Source of the DNA: Roridomyces roridus
Lineage: Eukaryota; Basidiomycota; Agaricomycetes; Agaricales; Mycenaceae
Assembly: GCA_029378245.1 (NCBI GenBank)
Contig: JARKIF010000015.1
Location: 372,001 to 436,000 of the forward strand
DNA length: 64,000 bases
Reading direction: 5' to 3'
Shown: piece by piece, positions 21,031-33,055 of the stretch
How the letters are laid out: every line of letters begins with the position of its first letter
Numbering within the stretch: position 1 is the first letter of the stretch
The notes under the pieces: model-generated
The model's input: the letters and a program-made list of their open reading frames with translations, nothing else
What the model was told of the DNA's origin: nothing
The model's database searches: none
Translations under genes and position numbers: made by a program

Positions 21031-22026
21031 CACGTCGAAGAGAGAGCTCTCCAAGTCTGAGACATGTCTGGACGAGTCTCTCCTCCTTTGTACCCCTTGG
21101 TCCTTGGTGGCTTGTCGACGGACGCGAATCGACAACTTGAAGCCCGATGTCACCGACTCGGACGTTTCGAGCGGTCCGCGGCTTCCGGCCTTTGGGCAAT
21201 GTACGCAGAACGACCTCAGCGCTGAGCTCGGGCAAATCGTCGGTGGAGGGAGCTTCGAATCGGTAGACTGGGCGCCGTCATAGCGGGCGTTGAAATGCGC
21301 AGGGACCGAGGTGCGTAGGCCTCTTCTATTGGCCGTTGTCCACCGCGACTCATACCCTTTCCTTTCCGCTGGGAGGCTCTATCTTACAGTCTCGTCTGCA
21401 TTGTACTCTATGTCATCCTGTCTTCTCAACGGCTCATCTCCTGTCTCAGTAACCTCTCTGGTACCCACCCCCGTCTCAGCAACCTTGAATCCGTGGCTGC
21501 GTATGTTCTCGTGGGAGTGCAGCTGAATGCGTCAGTGTCGGATGCCCGCTGCATCTCGATTCTCGACGCTTGATGTTAGGAGTGATGCTTCGAAGCTTTA
21601 TGTCGCGTAAATTTTGGAAGATAACATCTTCGTCCTCTCGCCCTCTCATGATTCATCGTCCGCAGTGCCATCTAAATCCGCGTTCTAAAACGAGCGCGCC
21701 GCGGGCGCCGACGGGGCTCTTTGTTCCCCGCCTCGGGCGTCTCTTTACATGAATAGCACACCCTTCTGCAGCTGCAATGATCTTATTACTGGAATAACGC
21801 CCATCGGGTTGGGAGCTACATAGGCATAGTAAGCACCGAGCGCTCATCTGCGATCAATGTCCGCCGAGCGCCACCGCTCTCCATGGAACTGCCAACCATT
21901 CACACCTTCAAAGATCCAGGCGTCACGGACGCATTTAGGTCTTAACAACAACATCTTCCCACCCCTCGACACTTTGCACTCCCCACCACCTACCGAGCGA
22001 CCTTGCGATATAACTTTGCTTTGCCC
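21031..22026. other. No gene recognised
   Basis: This is the unique sequence just inside the left arm. Short serine/arginine-rich frames only; none looks conserved. It ends in the promoter of the EF-hand gene (GCGATATAAC at about 22005). Confidence 0.3.
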
Positions 22027-25000
22027 ATGTCGAGCCCTCTGGAGGATGAGGTACGGGTTACCGCAGGTCTGAACCGAGTACCGCCCTGAAGCTCATGCAT
22101 TATAGAACACTGTGGATATTGAGGTCGACCCGCCGTCGCCAGTCGAGCAGACAAGGATGACGGAGGAGGAAGAGCGCCAAGACACAGCGTTCACTGTCGA
22201 AGCCGTTTACAAGTCAGTCTCTGCACATCCCATCGGAACCGAGGACCATCCTGTCGGCGAAACTGGTGCGCAACACGGCGTTATGTGTCGTCGACTCTCA
22301 TCTCATCTGCATTAGAAGAGAAATTGACGGGGAAAGTCACCCGCGTGAAAGACACTTATGAGGATCTGAACAACTACTGCACCAAGAACGCAAAGATTTT
22401 CAACCGTACTATCAATATACTTGGCTCTGAATTGGACATCAAATCTCTGGAGAGCACATTTGTGGAGGTGTCCAAAGTGCTCGTGGACGGGCTTGGGATA
22501 CTGGGCGAATTACATCCATTCGTGAGAGGTGCGTTCATTTTTTGGGCATGTGAATCGCTACTGAGCATTCTACTTTCTAAGTCGTCGTTGGGCCACTAAA
22601 GCTCATCCTGGCGTACGATCTAAACCGGCGACAAAATGACAAGAAAGTCACGGCAGTCAAGATGCAGATCTTGGATACAGCAACTGTACTCTTCCGGTAC
22701 GTGAGGACAATGGTTGAGCCGAGCATCCCGCATTCATTCTTCCAAAGTCTTCGTAACTTGCGTGAGCCGCAGATGAAAGGACCCGATGGGGAGCCGTTGA
22801 GAGACATGGCGGACCTGATGAAGAGAATTGCAATCGACATCCAGCGGTGTGCAAGCGCGTGCGATTTGTATTAGAGAGCTTGCGCAGAAGCCATACGAGC
22901 CACGTAATGGCTTTTTGGCCGTGCGCGTCATATGGCTCCACTCTGCTAAACTTGGCTCGTGGAGCCGTTGAATGGCTTTTGCTGCCTAAATTAGCCATAT
23001 GACGCGCACGTCAAAAAAGCCATCCGGTGGCTCGTATGGCTTCTGCGCAAGCAGGGTATTTAGACAAGAACGTTCTCGGTCAGTCATACTTGCAGAGTCT
23101 GCGAACCTCCGCTGACGCTGTTTTCCAGCCAAATGGTTTAGGTCCAAAGAGTACCAGGACCGCTTTGCGCAATTCATGAAGAACCTACAAGACGATCAGA
23201 GAGCCCTCGCCAGCGCACTCTCCGCCTACACTGCCATCGGTATCAGTTCAGCAAACGAAAAATTGGACGAACAGGGATCTGACATCAAGACCATCAAGAC
23301 CCAACTTGAAACTCTTTTCCGCAAACTGGACACTCCGCGAGAGCGCGCGGGCCAGAAACTGATTGCGACCAAAGGCGGCGCGAAGGCTTGTGTCGAAAGC
23401 GACGCGGCACTGGAAGAGCTTGTCGAGATCAGCGGAGAGAGTTTCGAGTCTCTGGTCCCTTCACGTTTGACTAAAGGCCGCGGTGCACACCAAAGGCTCG
23501 AAGACGCCAGGTCGGTGTTGTCAAAGGAACTTTCCGAGGATGTTAATAAAGCCTTCGACAAACATCTCGATGACTTTGACCGGAAGTTGAAAGCTCAAGA
23601 ACAGCAACTGAATCAAATCTCGGCGGACATTCACTCGACATCGCGCCTCATATCGGCTGATATCCACTCCACGTCGGCGCACGTTATCACCACTGTCATC
23701 GATGTCCTCTCGGGCGGGGTCCAGGGAGAGATCACAAATGAGGTGCGTGTTGATTGGCTTGGTTTGACTTGTCATCTAACATCTACTGTTCGCGTTGGTA
23801 GGATCTGAAAGAGTTGTGGAAGCAGCGAACTTGGAAGGGCAGCGTTGACGCCCGGGATTTCGTTCTCGCTTTGAACGAATATTTCGCCTCCCAGCTTCAT
23901 GTCTCCGTTTCGACGGAGAGAGAGGCTAACCCAGAGTACTATCTATCGCGTCCCGATTCCCCGGTCTCCTCCATTGGAGAAGATGCTGATACCAAGGAAG
24001 ATCACGGAGACGCATGGGCACTGGCCTATATCAACGTCGCGCATATCCAACCGCTCTTGGACGTCATTGATATCGACGGGACGGAGTTCATCAGTATATC
24101 CGAGGCAAACCATTTTGCTCGCCTGCTGCCGCCGAAGTGGAGGCAAGTCAAATGTTCTAACTTCTCCGTGTAAGATATTCTTGCTGACTTATGCAGCCTT
24201 CTTCGGTGGTTCGCTTTCTGGGCTGCCGGATGGCAGCTTTCGGTGATGTGGCACAGAAGCAGGATATACACGCTGTTGCGCGGCATGTTGACCCTTGTTC
24301 ATCGTGTGAAGCCCGCCAACATCCAGGCTGCCAACACATATTTCTCTGGACCGGGCATCCAATGTGTTGAACTGCTTCTTCGCTCGACCCGGACCCCCGA
24401 AACTGGCACTCAAGACCCGCATCTCACTAAACTGGCTCGAGAATTTCATGATCTGGAGGAGCGCAGAATCAAGACTCAACTTGAAGAGTTGCGCTATAAA
24501 CTTGACAATATTGATACTTTGAGGCTGGTAACTGGGGCTCAGTCTTCAGGACTGCGTCGGATTGAGATGGTGAGCACCTAGAGCTTGTCCAATGATCCAG
24601 GTGCTAACGAAAAATTGCAAGCATGTCTACCCTCTGCTGCACCAGATATTACAGCGCCATCTGTCCATCATACAACTAGCCTGTCTACATACACTTCACG
24701 AGGACGAGTTTCCCGCCATGACCACCTCTCTGGCGACTATTTTCAAAGCCGTGGATCATCGAACAAAGAAACTCGCAGGTGTGTACTATTTGTTTCATAT
24801 GAAGCCTGTGGGGGAGTCGGAACTCACTCATCCCAGGAATGTTCAAGTCAAATGCGAAAAATGAAACAGAGGGATTCACCTATTTTGGGTTCGGAATGGT
24901 ATGTAGTAATACATCCTCTTGGGGCAAACTGGATTCTGAAAGTTGGTTCCTAGTTTGAAAAGTTGCATGGCAACGTGCTGCAGCGTGATGCCAACGAGAA

Positions 25001-26733
25001 CACGATCACTGTGCGAAGATCTGACGAAGATGGCTCAGAAGATGTTTCACACCTTGGTCCTCACCCGGACGATGACCCAGCGGGAGCGATGGAATTTTTC
25101 CGCAAGGTTGACGCCGGGATTCTGTTGTATGGGTTCGGCGAAGAACCCAAACAGCTAAATGTTCCGAAGCAGGAGCCCGTGGAACCATTGCCGTTGACAG
25201 TGGTGACGGACCCTATTGATGGTGTGTGGGAGGGGCATATTCATTTCCCAAATGGCTCCACACCATGGGGTAGAATGTCCATGAAACTCTCTCGAACAGG
25301 AGATGAGTTCTCCGGCGGGATAGACAACTTCATGGGATTGCTTGAAGTGGCTGGCAAAGTGGAGACAGAAACTCAGAGGATACGGTTCACCATTACTTGG
25401 CCGAAGGAGTACTGGAACTATTCGCTGGTGTGTGGAGGACCGTATTACCCCCTGTGGGCCAATACCCTAGCGGGATCGTGGCGGCAGAGCACAGATATTC
25501 CGCAAGATGCAAGGGACTCAGGCTCCTTGGGAAACGGTGGTCCCTTGCGATTTGTCTTCCACCGCACAAAGTCGGCTGAGGATGGACCTAGCCCGCAGTG
25601 GCAGAAACTTATTGCCGCCACGACCAAGATAATCCGACCAATCGCTCTTCGGAGGGTGCAGGCGCGCAAGCAATTGGAGTGGCTCGTTAAACATCTCGAA
25701 CAACGAAAACGGTTCATCCAACTCATCAAGAGAGAAATTGCCGGATCGGAAAATATAAGCACTTCATGGAAGCCGCTGGATGAACAGGAAGACCAGGAGC
25801 TGTATCAACTCAAAAACGAGCTTCCTCCCTGGGATGCACGAGTGTATGATTTGTTGGCTCGATCTGAGCTCCAGAAGTTGGTCAAACAGTATGTCCTTTT
25901 TCTTTTTTTGTTCAAAGACCTACCATTCGAAAATTTCTAGTGATCGAATTTGTGACTCTTGCAGAAAGTCAATTCATGGCACCCGACGGTTCTGCATTCA
26001 ATGCATCGACGAACAATTCGGGGACTGTGTTGATGTTTGCGAACAATGCCACGAACAGACGCCGGAAGCATTGAACCCCAGTTTCACTCACAAGGAATCT
26101 CATCTTCTAGCAAAGACAATCCGGCGACTTCACGACGGTGATTTAGCCTGGATGATTCCGCAGGCCAAGTCAATCGCGAGGCGAATTCAAGAGCGGTTGA
26201 AGGCCGCAGAAGTGGCTTCCTCGCGCATGGGAGGAGCACAAGGCGGCAGCTATTCTCTTGCCTTCAGGCCGCAAATCCAGCCACTTCACTGTTGCTGCTG
26301 CAGCAAACCTGTCTCGCATCCCTTCTGGGTCTGCATCGAATGCTCCATCAGATTCACGGTCGATGATCCAGTTGTCTGCATGGATTGTGATGCAAAAGGC
26401 GTTACTACAAAACAAGATGGAATTTATCACAAACACAGCTTGCCCCACGTCCTCGTCAAGCTCCAGAATAATGAGCCGATACCCGAGCCGCAAATCGTGG
26501 AATTGACTTTCAAGGGGGTGATGTCGAGGCTGGCGGAGATGGAGATGAAAATGGCCGCCGGGCAGAACAAACTGGACCGGTTGACCTCCTTGTTGGAGGA
26601 GTTTCTCGGCAAACATAAGGATTCAGCTGTTGAACCCACTAGGAAAGAAATAGGTCCCGCGATGCGAGCCATCACGAGCGGCCGTAGCAGTCCCAGGGTG
26701 GAAAGCGACTCCGACGGCGAATCTTCCGATTGA
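22027..26733 (+). pseudogene. Large EF-hand / ZZ-like zinc-finger protein gene, interrupted by a MITE
   Basis: Many exons separated by 50-60-nt introns, starting MSSPLEDE (22027-22050), then NTVDIEVDPPSPVEQ. Domains in order: a helical N-terminal region (TYEDLNNYCTKN, FRYVRTMVEPSIPHSFFQSL); a coiled-coil block (LDDFDRKLKAQEQQLNQI); an EF-hand-like loop (VIDIDGTEFISISEANHF); a region with a beta-rich domain (IDGVWEGHIHFPNGSTPWG); two Cys-rich ZZ-like fingers (CDSCRKSIHGTRRFC and CCCCSKPVSHPFWVC); and an acidic tail. This is a conserved mushroom protein of unknown role. Exon 4 is broken after CASACDLY by a 183-bp MITE that adds an immediate TAG. Without it the exon continues LDKNVL and all checked introns keep phase, so the gene was recently intact. 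Confidence 0.75.
22873..23055. mobile_element. 183-bp hairpin MITE inside an exon
   Basis: Nearly the whole element is an inverted repeat: both ends contain GCTTGCGCAGAAGCCATACG, and the symmetry continues for about 60 bp to CGTCATATGGCT. Flanking direct repeats are GTATT (22868-22872 and 23056-23060). It has no coding capacity. The 5-bp duplication does not settle the superfamily. Confidence 0.8.
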
Positions 26734-27122
26734 AATAGGTGCCGCTGCGTGGATATATCTGTATGTAAGCTACGATGGTGGATGTCCCCAAGAAAATGCC
26801 AGACTTTTCGATCGTTCCAGTTCGCGCGTAGAAGCCAAGTAGAAGCACCCATCTCAGATTCAAAATTTGTACAAAGATGTGGTCACAGATGGCCGTCCAA
26901 TGTCCGTCGGACATGAATCGGCATCATTGCATCTAACACAAGCGTCAATGGTGGGTGCGTTTATTGGGTGCGTCTGTCCCTTGAACTTCGATTCATCGTG
27001 CCGGTGCTCAAACCACAACTTGCGAAGAATGACAGGCGAGGAGCGCTCACATATTCTGGGCGGATGCAAACCGTGGCAATTATAACCCCGGATAAAAAAG
27101 CCGTTGGACTCGAATAGCTTGT
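26734..27122. other. 3' flank, no gene recognised
   Basis: Intergenic DNA after the EF-hand gene. No conserved frame was seen; it ends at the target duplication of the next element. Confidence 0.3.
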
Positions 27123-27131
27123 GAATATGAT

Positions 27132-27779
27132 GGATAATTCTATTTGGCAACCCCCGTACCAGCTGTACGGGGGTTGCTATATAACATTCTTCTATTTGGC
27201 AACCCTACAGATAAGATAAACGACCTGATGGAATTGATTGGTGTCACCGGCAAGGCAGATTGCCTGCTCAGCCCAACTGCGGCAAGTCCGTACCGTGCTG
27301 AATTCCAGGCACATCTGGCTTTGGTGTCGGACCCCTTCTGAGTACAACGTCAAAGATTCACGTGAAGCACTCATGGAATTCCGTGGTCCCGCTGCATGCC
27401 GGGACTCCTGCATGCCGCCGGCAGCCTGCCGCATGCCCAGCGACTCGGCATCATCGTGAATCGTGCGTGATTGACATCGAAAAAAAAAGATTGGCGCCTT
27501 GGCCTGGGTTTAAGTAATTTAGAACCAATTTACATGCCCGGAATCAATTGTCTTCTCAATATGTGTGCCCCTCGGACGCAGGCTTCATTGACACGGCGGC
27601 AACACCGAGGGTTGCACCGCGTCAGAGCCGCCACGGCAAGTTTCGGCAATCCACCAGTTCCCATCAGAAATTGTTGCAACAGAAATCTTATCTACTCTCA
27701 ACATTTACGTACATCGGGCTCAGCAGAGACTGGCAACCCCTCCGTGCCAAAGAACCGGGGTTGCCAAATAGAATTATCC
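27132..27779. mobile_element. TIR element with 9-bp target duplication, 648 bp
   Basis: Inverted ends begin GGATAATTCTATTTGGCAAC on both sides. Flanking direct repeats are GAATATGAT (27123-27131 and 27780-27788). The left end also contains a short palindrome (ACCCCCGTAC, AGCT, GTACGGGGGT). No transposase frame is present. The 9-bp duplication fits a non-autonomous Mutator-like element. It lies just beyond the stop codon of the glycosidase gene. Confidence 0.8.
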
Positions 27780-28974
27780 GAATATGATATGTACGACAGC
27801 AAATAAATAAGCTCAGTACACAGAGTAATTTTTTTTTTCGTCCGGAATCAAAGCTTGCATATCTTTGCATATACACAATCCCTCCATGCGCTGTAGAGAA
27901 GAGTCACAAAGTTGTTCCCCTCGGGGCTAGGACATATCAGTGTTTTGAAGAAGCTCTGGACCGAGAAACGCACCTGCCGGCTGTCCACGGGGCGGTATCA
28001 CTCCATCCAAGGGGGTTCACAGCAGGTGTTGCAGTCCCATTCGCCGTGATATGCGGGTTCCCCTGCGCATCATTCTCGCCGAGGACCTTCCGGATGCCTT
28101 CCGCGAACGGCAAATACACAGAAGCAGGGAAAGCCAAAGGCGAAGTCACCATCATACGATACGTCACAGCCGCGAGCATCGAGCTCCCCGAAATCTCACC
28201 AAACCCATGCCCGTCTCCAGAAATATCGTTGAGGTAGTTACGAAGCAGCCCGCCGTCCATAGATGACGCCCGCGCGCCGTCCACGATCTCCTTGATCCAG
28301 GAGCTCAAGTCCGAGATGGCTTGGCCGCGCCAGGACGTTCCCTTTGCAACCGGGGCCTTGAGGATGGTGTGCAGGACGCGGAGCATGCCGGCGGCAGCCC
28401 ACCCGTTGCCTGTGCTCCATAGACCGAGGTCTTGGCTCTGCGGACCGATGATGTGGTGCCAGAGACCGTTCGTCAGGGAGGTGCCGACGGGGGAGAAGGT
28501 AGCGGACGAGTTGAAGAGGAGTACCTCGCGGTAGAGCCCGCATTGCAGGTACGCTGTTTCGAGGAGTGACGCGTTGTGTGTGTCTGCAGCGAAATAAGCA
28601 ATGAAGGGCGGCGCCATGTACATGAAATCAGCCCTGGGAGGAAGCGTGAGCGGGGTTGATGGTCCACGGAAGGCAAACGCACCAAAGCTCAGCAACATCC
28701 GCGCGTTGAGAAATGGCACCGTTGACCCAGCGCGGCGCCTGACCCACAATGTAGTCGATCTCACTCTGCGCAGCGTCCGAAAACGTCCGGTTTGTCTTGC
28801 CAAGCAAGATCGCAGCGACACCGAGACTGGCAGGGTCACCAACCGCGCCCGCACCTGGATGTCAATCAGTGAGCATTCAGGTTAAACGAAGAATGGGACG
28901 CACCGTCCGAAAGGGACACTGCACTCACCACAGGATCGCGTCACACGTGTGACATCAATATGATCCGCGTTTGC

Positions 28975-29165
28975 CTAGCGGCGCTTTTTCGCTCGCGCGG
29001 CCTCTTGCCTAGCGGCGCCTCTCCGCTGCCGCTGGCCTTTGCCTGGCGGCCCCTCTCCGCTCTCGCTGAGTGTGCCTAGCGGCGCCGTTTCGCTCTCGCT
29101 GAGTTGTGCCTGGCGGCCCCTTGTCGCTACCGCGGGTCTCGGCCTCGCGGCACCTTCTCACCGGC
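28975..29165. repeat. Degenerate tandem repeat in the MULE
   Basis: Five or six imperfect copies of a 30-40-bp unit built on GCCTAGCGGCGCC plus CGCTCTCGCTGAG. Related copies recur at about 29508-29570. The repeats lie between the left inverted repeat and the transposase 3' end, where subterminal repeats are common in such elements. Confidence 0.6.
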
Positions 29166-29665
29166 CTTCCTTGACGCGTCCCGTGATGGTTCCAAGCATT
29201 TCCTTAGATACCTACTGGGTTTGTTGTATCCTATTGCCCAAATCGATGTTAGATAGTATTCTCTTCCTGAAAAATGGCTCCGAGCCGAGGTGCGTGGACT
29301 GGCAGAACTACACCCCACTTGGCCTGTTGGCATCTTTTCTGCTCCTGCCCGGGTGCGTTTTTCTTGATCCGGCGTCGTGTCGGATCTCGCTAGTTTAGCT
29401 TCTCACGGTTCAGCCCTGGATGCTGCATCGTTTCTCGCTGGGAACTACGTTCCCCAGCGGGACCTTTGGGTTCCCCACAAGTTTCCTGCGACTTTATGGG
29501 TCTGCCTGGCGGCACCTTTGCGCTGGCGCTGCCTCTCGCCTAGCGGCGCCTTGACGCCGGCGGCTGCGGTCCATCTGTCTTTCCGCGCGTGTAAATTTTC
29601 TCAAGCCCTATCTTCTCTTTCGATCTCAGTCTGCTTAATTTGAAATAGCTCGAACCAGTCTGCAT

Positions 29666-32403
29666 TCAACGTATACCTCTACTTGTCACCCGGGTTTCCT
29701 TCTTCTGTGCCAATATGGGCTGCAGCTCGTTGCCACAGTTGGTCTCCCGTAACTCGATCAACGGAGAAGACGAACTACGTTCGGTAGGCAAAGATTTTGG
29801 TGGCGTCGAGGGTGGGAGTGGAAGGACGGTGGGAGCTTGATTTCGGAGGCGGGCCTTGACGGTATCACTCATGTGTGGAGCGAGTTCTTCCTCCGTTTTT
29901 CCCAGCTCCATCATACGCTTTAGTACGTCCACCAGCATATCCTCCGCAACATTGAGATCCATCGCAGCTGTTGCCACTTGGACATTGGTGTGTGGGGAGC
30001 CGGGTACTGACACTGAGGCTGATCGGGATTGGGATGTCCTCAAGCTTGCTTCGCGGATTTGAAACATGCCTTCGAGACTGAAGGAATTGTCGTCGGAAAG
30101 GTCCGTCTCGGGGACATCGACGTCTATTGAGTTCAAGTTGGCAACGATATCATCGCGGTCGAGGGCCATATCTTCAAAGAGATAGGATGAGTCTTCTGGA
30201 GAGAGACCGAAGCCGCCGTCAACTGCAGATTGTGAGTATCGGTCGGATTGGGTGAGTGAAAATTGTACATACCATCGGGACTTGCGTAAACCGGCTCCTC
30301 CCCGAGTAATGTGGCGTTGGCCAGAAGAGCCTCAATTTCATCCGTATCCGCATCCTCAAGCGCCGCTTCTTCCTCCTCCGTCGGATCCTTCTCCAAATCT
30401 TCCAGCGTCGATATGTCCTGCACGGGTGATGGTGCTGGAACCAGACTCGTAGCCTGCGCAATCCACTGCTCTGCCGAAGCTCGTACTTCTTCGAGTGAGC
30501 GCGGAACCGGGCGTTCAGATGGCAGCGGCGGAGATGCATCAGCAGGGGGAGGGTTAGATTCTGGAGCTTGTCGGGAACGGAGAGTGGGAGCAGCAATCAA
30601 GGGTGCAATGCTTTTCATTCCCTCGTAATACGAGGCACGCTGACGCTTCGCCAACCAGTCGGCGAGCATCTCTGGAATAGCGTGAATGACCATCACATAT
30701 ATCCAGTGGTCAGGTCGTAGGAGGCGGCCGGAGTGCTGGTGATGAGAGATATACCGACCCTTGGCACGAGCATTCCAAGATTCAAGGGCGTTTGTTGTTC
30801 TGGCCACTTGAGAAACGGGAATGCCCAACTTTTCAGCAGCTAGAAGCGCGCCGGCGGGTGACCAAGAAACCCAGAACTCTTTCTCCTTGAGATACGACTG
30901 AAAATAACCAAGAAAGGCGAGGGCGGCTTTCGACATCTTCTTCGCGCTCTCGGCTCGCTTACGACCGACACTCTCAAAGAACCTGATCTCCGTGTTGTAT
31001 GCAGCGATCACTTCGGAATACTCTGTCGTCTCTTTCAAGAGTTGAATAGCGAACTTGGCCAGACGTCGCCGCGTGGATTTGCGATCGTCGTCGTCGGTAA
31101 TCGAACGTAAAAAGCGGTTGAGCCCGTTCCGCCAACTCTGCCACGTATGAAAGATGCAGAGGAGCAAGAGGATCTCCTTCCATGTGGCCAAAAGAGCTTG
31201 GCGCTCGCGCGTGTCGTTGTCGGTTGTACCGACCGTGACTTCAAACTGCTCTCCGTCGCTGTTGGTTCCCATAGCAGCTTTGAACTCGGCGAGGAGTTTC
31301 TGCAGGACCTCGGTGTTGTAGTCGCTGTGGACTGCCTTGGTGTATTCCTTGGCGCTGAATACAATGAGGGAGACTGGAATACCGCGCTTGTGCTCGTCCA
31401 GAGCCATGAGAACAGCGAGTAGAAGGCGGCCATTGCAGAAGCCAAAAGTCAAATCCATAAGCATGTGCTGCTTGTGGCCGAAACGCCAAGCGAGCGCCTG
31501 CTGTTCGGGGGTGGAGAATATGAGGCAAAGGCGCTCGGTTTGGCCTTTGATATGCGGGGAGTAGGATAGGCACGCAGCGGAGAGGCGGGGGTCAGGAGGA
31601 GCGGGGTTGTCGCGACGGAACCAGAGATCAATGTTTTGCTCTGGGGGTTGACGAAGGATGCCGCGGAGGCGAGCTTGTGTGCGGTACAAAGAGCTCATAT
31701 CTCCGTTATTCAGGATGAATCGGTGGTGATTGTTCCCGGGAGCGTCACCGAGATTCTTGGACGCCCAGGAACGAGCCTTCTCCTTCAACTTGGCCAACGG
31801 AAGACCAGACTCGAGCTCGAAGAGGAGGTAGTCGCGCAGGCGTGGTTCGAGTGGAATACGGGCATTCTGGTCCATTGTTACGGTAGCGTCGCATTCTGGA
31901 GAGTGGGAGAGATGGCCGACGACTTCATCTACGGTCAGAAGCTCCTCGTCGCCGCCGGACATGTGGGTCGTGGTGATATCGAAATAGAATGGACAACCAA
32001 CATTCTTCCATGGAGTGGCACGTTCTTTACTGGGCTTTGGGCCAGCCGTGTGGTCAGAGCCACAGAGACACTGCAGAACACGCCGTTTCCGGGTAAAGGT
32101 GACGGTGTCGTTCTTGTGCGTGGATTGGACGGGACCCGAGTCAGACCGACGGATCGCGAGCTTAGAGCGAACATCGCGCGCAATCTCCTCCGGTATGTGA
32201 GCACCGAGAGACACCAGGAAGTTGATAGCTTCATCTGGAAAGGAGTTGAAGGCCCCGCGTGGCATACACGGGTTTGTGACGCACCCTGCTGAGCCATGGT
32301 GGCTACCCATCTCTTTCTCGTGAACTGGTCCCCTGCGACTCTCTCCTGCGCTTCCTTCAACCCTGTTGGGGACATCTTTAGGCAGTTGTGGATCGTCGCC
32401 CAT
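29666..32403 (-). CDS. MULE-type transposase
   Basis: Two exons (32403-30273 and 30222-29666; 50-nt intron) give 2688 nt, 895 residues, without a stop. The N-terminus has a Cys/His zinc-binding segment (VLQCLCG, VGCPFYFD, GHLSHSPEC, about residues 108-172) like the DNA-binding domain of Mutator transposases. The catalytic core follows: Asp in HMLMDLTFGF (about 317), Asp in GTTDNDTRERQ (about 395-397), CIFHTW (about 416) and Glu in TNALESWNARAK (about 541). The C-terminal 250 residues are acidic and proline-rich. Zisupton/KDZ groups were considered, but the C-x2-H motif and the 9-bp target duplication favour MULE. It probably mobilises the surrounding element. Confidence 0.75.
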
Positions 32404-33009
32404 CGTGGCGCGCGTAGACTGAGATTTGGGATACGGGACGCGTAGCGATCGAAAGAGGACTGGTTATCTGGTGCGAGAGGGTCGGAAATCGGAGTGAGGA
32501 AGATGGGATACATTGGTATATCGAGAGCAAGGGTATGTAAAGGTAAAGAAAGAGACGCGTCCAAGACGCGTCCGCGTCCGTGATCCGCGTTCTGATGCCC
32601 GATGTCGCGTCACACGTGTGACGTGATCCTGTGGCGGGTGCGAATTCCGTCCGAAAGTCCATTCGCACCCGTACCAATCACGATTCGGCTGGCGGCGTAA
32701 GCCAGCGCGGGGACCTTCGAGGGATCAAGGGTAGGAACGGGGAAAGGGAATGCGCCGAATACTGAGAGTTCGGGGTTTCGCAGCTCGAGGAGCGTTTCGG
32801 ATGCGGTACCGTACTCCCAGGAGTGGCTCGGGAGCGACTCGGCGATGGAAGCGACGGCAGAAATGTCGAAACCGGGGTCAAAAGGCGTTGCAGCAGAGGG
32901 GTGAGCGACCGCTGCGGCGGCAACGGCGAGAGAAACGATTGTAAGGGACCGGAGAGCCATGTAGAAAGGGGGGAAAGAAGACTGGGAAAATCCACGGAGC
33001 GTCTTGGCA

Positions 33010-33017
33010 TAAATATA
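33010..33017 (-). promoter_or_regulatory. TATA box of the glycosidase gene
   Basis: On the minus strand TATATTTA lies about 50 bp upstream of the ATG at 32960, so the promoter and first exon of the split gene remain joined and may still be transcribed. Confidence 0.45.
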
Positions 33018-33055
33018 TCATCCAGGGGTGGTGGCGCACCACTCCCAGTGACCAA

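Larger units (their letters stand above)
28914..32648 (-). mobile_element. Complete Mutator-like element (MULE), 3735 bp
   Basis: The two ends are inverted repeats of about 40 bp containing CCACAGGATC, one variable base, then CGTCACACGTGTGAC. Flanking 9-bp direct repeats are GTCCGAAAG (28905-28913 and 32649-32657), the size expected of Mutator. The inside carries an apparently intact transposase gene (29666-32403) and a repeat-rich left flank. The insertion point is the last codon before an intron of the glycosidase gene, which proves the ends independently of the repeats. Confidence 0.9.
27848..32960 (-). pseudogene. Secreted six-hairpin glycosidase-like gene, split by a MULE
   Basis: N-terminal exon at 32960-32649: signal peptide (MALRSLTIVSLAVAAAAVAH), then SHSWEYGTASETLLEL and ALAYAASRIVIGTGANGL. 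The rest lies 3.7 kb away: 28854-28683 (AGAVGDPASLG, YIVGQAPRWVNGAISQRAD), 28633-27974 (ADFMYMAPPFIAYFAA, DLGLWSTGNGWAAAGMLRVL, MDGGLLRNYL, GHGFGEISGSS) and 27926-27848 (FVTLLYSAWRDC). Introns are 47-49 nt. Joining the exons without the transposon gives 1224 nt, 407 residues, no stop. The fold resembles GH88/GH105-type (alpha/alpha)6 enzymes, which remove unsaturated uronic residues from cell-wall sugars; the substrate is not certain. The gene should now be non-functional. Confidence 0.8.

Noticed and set aside
29666..32403. Calling the large minus-strand transposase a KDZ/Zisupton type.
   Set aside because: The C-x2-H motif after the second Asp, the N-terminal Cys/His segment and the 9-bp target duplication fit Mutator-like elements better.
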